From: Chloroflexi bacterium UBA6077
GTDB taxonomy: Bacteria > Chloroflexota > UBA6077
Assembly: GCA_002436065.1 (NCBI GenBank)
Contig: DIXP01000092.1
Span: 124,001 to 188,000 of the forward strand
Direction: 5' to 3'
DNA: 64,000 bases
The position numbers and the translations under genes were made by a program. Position 1 is the first letter of the stretch. Each line of letters opens with the position of its first letter. The notes beneath the pieces were generated by a model. That model was not told the DNA's origin, searched no databases, and saw only the letters and a list, made by a program, of their open reading frames with translations. This document shows positions 58,801-64,000 of this stretch, one piece after another.

Positions 58801-59709
58801 ATGTCTGTGCGACCCTGGTCATGGACTGTCCCGCCGTCGGCCGGCGCTGCATACTCGGGTGAGTCCCAGCCGAAGGGTCAATGTACATTGACCCTTCGGC
58901 TGGGACTCACCCTCGTCTCCTTCTGCGCCCTCGTTGCAGTGGTTGCCCCCCTTCTGGCCCCCTACTCGCCTGATGCTTACGTGGGCGCCCCTGTGGAGCT
59001 ACCCAGCCTGCGCCACCCCCTGGGCACCAACGATGTCGGCCAGGACCTCCTCAGCGCCTTGTTTTACGGGGCGCGGGTTTCCATGGTGGTGGCAGTGCTG
59101 GCAGGCGCCGCGGGCCTGGTGATCGCTCTGCTGGTGGGCCTCTCGTCTGGTGCGATGCGCGGTCCCTACGACGCGATCGTCATGCGCTTCGTGGACGTGC
59201 TGATGGCTATCCCGCACCTGCCGCTGATGATCGTCCTGGCGACATTTCTGGGTCCCGGCCTCGGCAACGTCATCCTGGTGATCGTAGCCCTCGGTTGGGT
59301 CCGCCCCGCCAGGGTGATCCGCTCCCAGGTCCTCACCCTTCGATCCAGAGGCTACATTCACTCGGCCCGGCTGTTCGGCGGGAGCTGGCCCTACCTGATG
59401 CGGAGGCACCTTCTGCCGGCGCTTACCCCGGTCGCGGCCTCGGCTTTCGTCGCGCTCGGCAGCAGGGCCGTGATGATGGAGTCGGCCCTGGCATTCCTCG
59501 GCATCGGAGACCCCACGATCCAGAGCTGGGGAATGATGATGCGCCACGCCCTGGACTTTCGTGGGATCTACCTGACGCCTTGCTGGATTTGGTGGCTGAT
59601 ACCACCGGGCCTGTGTCTCTCAGCATTGATAGGGGGACTCGCGATGGTGGGGACGGCGGTGGAGTCTCAATCCAACACTCGGCTTTCACGCCATGAGGGA
59701 GCTAGATGA
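58801..59709 (+). CDS. Peptide/nickel-type ABC permease 2, OppC-like
   Basis: A 302-residue permease: first helix LRLGLTLVSFCALVAVVAPLLAPY, LRHPLGTNDVGQDLLSALFYGARVSMVV (OppC/DppC/NikC motif), EAA loop HSARLFGGSWPYLMRRHLLPALTP and GIGDPTIQSWGMMM. The start at 58801 is tentative. The first 40 residues are not family-typical and residues 20-38 are encoded by a 56-base perfect palindrome. No OppB-type partner gene is next to it; a remnant of one lies at 43773, so it may use the intact OppB-like protein of transporter 1. It overlaps the double-ATPase gene by ATGA. Confidence 0.82.
   Translation: MSVRPWSWTVPPSAGAAYSGESQPKGQCTLTLRLGLTLVSFCALVAVVAPLLAPYSPDAYVGAPVELPSLRHPLGTNDVGQDLLSALFYGARVSMVVAVLAGAAGLVIALLVGLSSGAMRGPYDAIVMRFVDVLMAIPHLPLMIVLATFLGPGLGNVILVIVALGWVRPARVIRSQVLTLRSRGYIHSARLFGGSWPYLMRRHLLPALTPVAASAFVALGSRAVMMESALAFLGIGDPTIQSWGMMMRHALDFRGIYLTPCWIWWLIPPGLCLSALIGGLAMVGTAVESQSNTRLSRHEGAR
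58857..58912. repeat. 56-bp perfect palindrome without spacer
   Basis: The 28-base arms 58857-58884 and 58885-58912 are exact reverse complements meeting at TGTACA, with no loop. It lies at the 5' end of the OppC-like gene. Such a long perfect palindrome inside coding sequence is unusual and may be a rearrangement scar, a regulatory cruciform, or an assembly artefact. Confidence 0.95.
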
Positions 59710-61559
59710 GCAGCTATCGTCGGGACGGGGTGAGTAGCGCGTCCCTTGTTATTGAGGGCGGGGATACCGCGGCACCGCTGCTGGAGGTCGAGGATCTACA
59801 TGTCCGCTACCGGTCTGAAGCCGGCCGGGCCGTTCATGCCCTCAGGGGACTATCCATCACACTACGGTGCGGTGAAACACTCGGCATCGTCGGCGAGACG
59901 GGCAGCGGGAAATCCACCCTGGCGCACACGCTCATGGGTCTCGTGGCCGCGGGCAACGTGGAGGGACGAATATCCTTTGGCGGCCACCCTCTGCTGGTTC
60001 GGGACGAAGAGGCGATGCGCGGATTGCGGTGGCGCAGGATCGCCCTGGTCTTCCAGACGGCCGGAACCGGCTTCGATCCCGTCTATCAGGTGGGAGAGCA
60101 GGTAAGCGAGCCTTTGCAGGTGCACCGCGGATACTCCCGGCGAGAGGCTATCCTTCGGGCCAGGGAACTGTGGCAAGAGGTGGGACTTCCCGCCGAGCGG
60201 TTCGACCACTATCCCCACCAGCTCAGCGGGGGCGAGAAGCGGCTGGCCATGCTGGCGATGGCCCTGGTCTGCGACCCCGAACTGCTGATACTGGACGAAC
60301 CGACGGCTGGACTGGATACCCTCACGCGCACTCAGGTCCTGACGCTACTCCGTCGCCTGCGGCGGCAGCGCCATCTGACCATGATCATAATCACCCACAC
60401 CCTGTCCGATCTGCCCGGGCTGGCGGATCGCACCCTGATACTGTACGCGGGGCGAGCAGCGGAGCTTGGTCCCACAGGCGATGTCCTGTCCGTGCCGCGA
60501 CATCCGTATAGCTGGGGGCTGATCAACGCTTATCCTTCCATGGGCCGCGCTCGGGATTTGTGGGGCGTCAGGGGCGACTCTCCCGATCCGGCCAGCCCTC
60601 CGCCTGGGTGCCCCTTCTCTCCACGATGCACTCAGGCAACAGAGCAGTGCGGCATGGAGATGCCGGAGTTGGCTATCCACGACGGGCGGTTGGTTGCTTG
60701 CCATCTGGGCGGCCTCCGGACGCTGTTGGAGGCTCGGTGCCTCCGCAAGTTCTTTCGGGGCCAAGGTGGCCAGCAGTTGCAAGCTGTGCGAGATGCCGGC
60801 CTGAAGCTGCTGGAGGGTGAGGTAGCCGCCCTGGTGGGACAGACCGGGAGCGGCAAGTCCACCCTCGCCAAGATGCTGGTGGGGCTTATCGAACCGGATG
60901 GCGGAGAGGTGTTGCTGGAGGGCCAGTCCCTGGGATCGCTGAGAGGCTCCCAGCTTCGAGACGCTCGGCGGAGACTTCAGATGGTCTTCCAGGACCCCTT
61001 CGATGCCCTCAGCCCTCGGCTTTCGATCCTGGAGTTGGTGCGGGAGCCGCTGGACATTCAGGGGAGATTCTCTTGGGAGACGCGCGCCGACATGGCTCGC
61101 GACGCCCTGACAGAGGTGCGCCTGTTCACAACTTCAGACTTTCTCTCCAAACATGCCCACGAGCTGTCTGGAGGGCAACTGCAACGGGTGGCCATCGCCC
61201 GTGCCCTTGTGGTGAAGCCTAAGGTCCTGATCGCTGATGAGCCGGTATCCATGCTGGACGCCAGCGAGCAGGCACGATTGCTTCGACTCCTGAAAGATCT
61301 GCAGAACGAGCACGGCATGGGGCTGTTGCTGATCTCTCACAACATGGCCCTGGTTCGAAAGATTGCTGATCGGATCCTGGTGATGGAGAAGGGGGTGATA
61401 GTGGAGGAAGGGCCGGCCGACCGTGTGATCAACGCCCCGCGGCACCCGTACACACGGTGCCTGCTGGATGCAGCGTGGGAGCAGGCCGATGGGAGAGGAA
61501 ACGGCCATCTCGACATGGCGGAGCGTGACGACCTCGCGGCCGGGCCGATACGTAGCTGA
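59706..61559 (+). CDS. Peptide/nickel-type ABC transporter double ATPase (OppD-OppF fusion)
   Basis: A 617-residue protein with two complete ATPase domains. Domain 1 (about 15-330): Walker A GETGSGKST, signature LSGGEKRLAML, Walker B LLILDEPTAGLD, then the OppD-type GCPFSPRCTQATEQC cysteine segment. Domain 2 (about 340-600): Walker A GQTGSGKST, Q-loop VFQDPFDALSPRL, signature LSGGQLQRVAIA, Walker B VLIADEPVSMLD. One chain thus supplies both ATPases of transporter 2, unlike the separate genes of transporter 1. Its ATG overlaps the permease stop. Confidence 0.92.
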   Translation: MSSYRRDGVSSASLVIEGGDTAAPLLEVEDLHVRYRSEAGRAVHALRGLSITLRCGETLGIVGETGSGKSTLAHTLMGLVAAGNVEGRISFGGHPLLVRDEEAMRGLRWRRIALVFQTAGTGFDPVYQVGEQVSEPLQVHRGYSRREAILRARELWQEVGLPAERFDHYPHQLSGGEKRLAMLAMALVCDPELLILDEPTAGLDTLTRTQVLTLLRRLRRQRHLTMIIITHTLSDLPGLADRTLILYAGRAAELGPTGDVLSVPRHPYSWGLINAYPSMGRARDLWGVRGDSPDPASPPPGCPFSPRCTQATEQCGMEMPELAIHDGRLVACHLGGLRTLLEARCLRKFFRGQGGQQLQAVRDAGLKLLEGEVAALVGQTGSGKSTLAKMLVGLIEPDGGEVLLEGQSLGSLRGSQLRDARRRLQMVFQDPFDALSPRLSILELVREPLDIQGRFSWETRADMARDALTEVRLFTTSDFLSKHAHELSGGQLQRVAIARALVVKPKVLIADEPVSMLDASEQARLLRLLKDLQNEHGMGLLLISHNMALVRKIADRILVMEKGVIVEEGPADRVINAPRHPYTRCLLDAAWEQADGRGNGHLDMAERDDLAAGPIRS

Positions 61560-61584
61560 CTATTTCTGAATCAAGGAGCGATAG

Positions 61585-63312
61585 ATGGATTGGGATCAAC
61601 CTATCAGGCGACGCACTCTGCTGAAGGTTGCCGGAGTGGGCGTTGCCACCTATCTAGTGAACGGATGCAGCGCCACCGGCACGCCGACTTCGACGCCAGC
61701 TCCTGCATCCACGACCGGTAGCGCGCCGACACCAGCAGTCGGGTCCGGCGCGCCGGTAGCCCCGAAGCGGGTCTCGGCCGTTCGCATGGCTGCCATCAGG
61801 GCGCAAGGGCTGTTCGAGCCACCCAACGCCTTCGGTAGCAACACGGGTCCCGCAGGACAGCAGACGAGCTACCTGTTTGACTCTCTCGTGCAGCGCGACT
61901 CGACGACAGAGCCCCTCCCCTGGTTGGCCGAGAAGTGGACCCTATCTCCCGATGGAACCGAATGGACCTTCACTTTGCGGGAGGGGGTGAGGTTCCACGA
62001 TGGCGAGACGTTGACCGCCGACGATGTGGAGTTCTCCTTCCAGTACCTGGCGAGCCATCCTGCGGGCCAACTGTACACAACGGCTCCTCAAGTGGTGAAG
62101 GAAGCCAAGGCGCTGGATCCACGGACCGTTCGAATAACGTTGAAGGACCCCTTTGCTCCCTTCTTGAACAATGTGGCCTCTTCAATGCCGATCTTTCCCA
62201 AGCACATCTGGGCGGGTATTGCCGATCCCATGAAATTCAATGACCCCAAGGCTTTCATCGGGAGCGGGCCCTACACCTTGGCAGCGATAAACGCGGCGGA
62301 TAGCTCGATGCTCTTCGTGGCCAACGACGATTTCTTTCTCGGTAAGCCGTACGTCCAGCGGATAGAGTTCATTCCCGTTGGCGACGACCTGCTTGCGCTC
62401 AAGGCGGGACAACTGGACGTAGCTGCTCCCACTGCTACGACCGGTCTCACCAACGACGTCCTGGCGCCCTTCCGAAGCGATCCCAAGTATGTCGTCCTGG
62501 AGGCACACGGTGAGGGAACTACTGCTCTCCACTTCAACCTGAGCAAGGGCGCCCCGTACGACGACGTGGCGTTCCGCCGCGCGGTGGTCTTCGCGATCGA
62601 CCGGCAGCAGTTGGTCAGTCGGTTTCTCACTGACAACGGCGAGATTGGATCTCCCGGCTTTCTGCCCACTGCGAACCCCTATTCCACGAAGGAGGTTGAA
62701 CAGTACCCCTACGACCCGCAGCGAGCCAAGACGCTCCTGGACCAAGCCGGATATCGGGAGCAGGGCGGACAGCGCACCAGGCCGGACGGTTCACCCCTGA
62801 CCGTGATGTTGATGTTCGGCGCGCCCTCGGCAAGGGTGGCGGAGTTCCTTCGAGGCCAACTGGCGCAGGTGGGGATCCAGGTGGAGCTTCGATCCGTCGA
62901 TCAGGGCACCGCCAACCAGCTTCAGGCGGCCGGCAACTACGAGCTGTCACTGGTGACTTACGGTGGACTCGGCAGCGACCCCGACTTCATGCGACGCGCC
63001 TTCGGTAGTCCCGATCAGGCTCAGTTCTGGTACAAGGCGTGGGGCTATCACAGCGCCGAGTTCGATCAGTTGGCCGGGCAGCAGCTTCGAGCCTTCGACG
63101 ATCAGCGGCGGCACTCGCTCGTCCAGCAGATGCAGCGGATAGTGTCGCAGGATGTGCCGATCATGCCGCTCTTCTACCCCACCAGGTACGTGATCTACGT
63201 GCTCGCCGTTTTCGACGGCTGGTACTTCACCCCGCTCTCCAACCCCCTGGCGATGAACAAGCACTTCTTCGTCACAGGGCAGAAGACGGGGCTGGCTATC
63301 AGGCAAAAGTGA
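61585..63312 (+). CDS. Peptide/nickel-type ABC transporter substrate-binding lipoprotein 2
   Basis: A 575-residue family-5 binding protein: Tat-like start RRRTLLKVAG and lipobox VNGC (Cys near 28), a Ser/Thr/Ala/Pro linker, then WLAEKWTLSPDGTEWTFTLREGVRFHDGETLTADDVEFSFQYL, VAFRRAVVFAIDRQQLV and a C-terminal IVSQDVPIMPLFYPTRYV. It is only distantly like binding protein 1 (52748), so a different ligand is likely. AAGGAG precedes the ATG. It lies between the double ATPase and an FmdE-family gene. Confidence 0.92.
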   Translation: MDWDQPIRRRTLLKVAGVGVATYLVNGCSATGTPTSTPAPASTTGSAPTPAVGSGAPVAPKRVSAVRMAAIRAQGLFEPPNAFGSNTGPAGQQTSYLFDSLVQRDSTTEPLPWLAEKWTLSPDGTEWTFTLREGVRFHDGETLTADDVEFSFQYLASHPAGQLYTTAPQVVKEAKALDPRTVRITLKDPFAPFLNNVASSMPIFPKHIWAGIADPMKFNDPKAFIGSGPYTLAAINAADSSMLFVANDDFFLGKPYVQRIEFIPVGDDLLALKAGQLDVAAPTATTGLTNDVLAPFRSDPKYVVLEAHGEGTTALHFNLSKGAPYDDVAFRRAVVFAIDRQQLVSRFLTDNGEIGSPGFLPTANPYSTKEVEQYPYDPQRAKTLLDQAGYREQGGQRTRPDGSPLTVMLMFGAPSARVAEFLRGQLAQVGIQVELRSVDQGTANQLQAAGNYELSLVTYGGLGSDPDFMRRAFGSPDQAQFWYKAWGYHSAEFDQLAGQQLRAFDDQRRHSLVQQMQRIVSQDVPIMPLFYPTRYVIYVLAVFDGWYFTPLSNPLAMNKHFFVTGQKTGLAIRQK

Positions 63313-63336
63313 ACAGGATGTGGAGGTGAGATCATC

Positions 63337-63957
63337 ATGGCTACGACGATAGAGGCCGGCTATTCCCAGGAGATTGATGCGGTGGTTCGTTTCCACGGGC
63401 ACTTCTGCCCGGGCCTGTCCATCGGCATCAGAGCGGCTCAGATAGCCCTGCGCGAGATCGGTGCCCACTCCATGGACGAGGAGGTGGTGGCCATAGTGGA
63501 GACCGACATGTGCGCGGTGGACGCGATCCAGTTCATGGTGGGGTGCACCTTCGGCAAGGGCAACCTGCTTCACCTGGACTACGGGAAGAACGCGTACACC
63601 TTCATCCGCCGCGCCGACGGCAAGTCGATCCGGGTGATGGGGAAGCCCAGGGCTTTCGGCGAGAACCCTGAGCGAGAGGCGATCCTGACGCGGATAGGCG
63701 CCGGCACGGCTACTTTAGGAGATCGCCAACGCTTCCAGGAACTTCAGCGGAAGAGGGGGCTGGCGATCCTGGAGGCTCCGGAGGAGGAGCTGTTCGTAGT
63801 GAAGCCGGTGGAGCCTGCCATACCAGCCCGTGCCCGCCTTCGCGCCTCGGTGGAGTGCGAGCTGTGTGGGGAATCCACCATGGAGACCCGGACGCGGCGG
63901 GTCGGCGGGCAGATAGTGTGCATACCCTGCTTCAACCAGTTGGACAGCCGCTTCTGA
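63337..63957 (+). CDS. FmdE-family protein with C-terminal zinc ribbon
   Basis: A 206-residue protein of the FmdE family (PF02663): FHGHFCPGLSIGIRAAQIAL with the conserved His/Cys metal site, VETDMCAVDAIQFMVGCTFGKGNL, and a C-terminal zinc ribbon CELCGE/CIPC. FmdE was named from formylmethanofuran dehydrogenase operons; stand-alone members are common in anaerobes beside metal or molybdate transporters and are thought to bind metal or cofactor. GGAGGTGA lies eight bases before the ATG, 24 bases after binding protein 2, so it is probably the last gene of the Nur-box operon. Confidence 0.9.
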   Translation: MATTIEAGYSQEIDAVVRFHGHFCPGLSIGIRAAQIALREIGAHSMDEEVVAIVETDMCAVDAIQFMVGCTFGKGNLLHLDYGKNAYTFIRRADGKSIRVMGKPRAFGENPEREAILTRIGAGTATLGDRQRFQELQRKRGLAILEAPEEELFVVKPVEPAIPARARLRASVECELCGESTMETRTRRVGGQIVCIPCFNQLDSRF

Positions 63958-64000
63958 GCGGCGAGGACGAGAGGATATAGGGAAGGGCGCGGCGTGGAGC

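Overview
The window is a high-GC bacterial chromosome segment. Its shape is consistent with an anaerobic or microaerophilic Chloroflexota-like bacterium: anaerobic (glycyl-radical) ribonucleotide reductase, two ferrous-iron Feo loci, lipoprotein and Tat-type binding proteins, a nitrogenase-like operon, and dispersed intergenic inverted repeats. The taxon is an inference. No rRNA, tRNA, CRISPR array or intact transposase was recognised.

Region by region. (1) 0-6.8 kb: PspA-family protein, two binding-protein-like genes (one fused to a VWA domain), a membrane/coiled-coil protein, a branched-chain-amino-acid-type binding lipoprotein and a small DUF2892-type membrane protein. (2) 6.9-16.1 kb: a zinc/manganese-type ABC importer. 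Its ATPase-permease pair and its binding-protein gene are now separated by a 6.2-kb catabolic cassette (two-subunit CoA-transferase, BKACE beta-keto-acid cleavage enzyme, SDR, cyclase-family hydrolase, Bug-type binding protein) lying between 100-bp direct repeats. (3) 16.3-33.9 kb: iron block with three DtxR-family regulators, one Feo locus in split pieces and one in fused form, an ABC exporter-type transporter, a DUF2325 protein, NrdDG with NrdR boxes, and an orphan iron-promoter gene encoding only the C-terminal domain of a nitrogenase-like component 1. (4) 33.9-43.3 kb: two-component system, TolB-like lipoprotein, a TIGR03943/UPF0718 pair, ferredoxin, methyltransferases, a Pho-box-controlled alkaline phosphatase and a YibE/F protein. 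(5) 43.4-64 kb: corrinoid/metal block with three cobalamin riboswitches, a corrinoid protein, CbiMNQO transporter, a nitrogenase-like Fe protein with two component-1-like subunits, two peptide/nickel-type ABC transporters, a Fur-family regulator flanked by Nur-like boxes, and an FmdE-family protein.

How the parts work together. The third cobalamin riboswitch precedes a tightly packed series (Fe protein, component-1 D-like, component-1 K-like, then a complete SBP-permease-permease-ATPase-ATPase importer) with ATGA overlaps, so corrinoid status appears to control a nitrogenase-like reductase together with an importer. The Fe protein keeps its ATP site and both cluster cysteines, but neither component-1 subunit has the cysteine that holds FeMo-cofactor, so dinitrogen fixation is unlikely. 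A nickel- or cobalt-linked tetrapyrrole/corrinoid or other metal-complex substrate is the working hypothesis. The iron block uses repeated sigma70-like promoters whose -10 regions run into TTAGG..CCTAA boxes; one such promoter drives the orphan component-1 domain, which links the iron regulon to the nitrogenase-like family.
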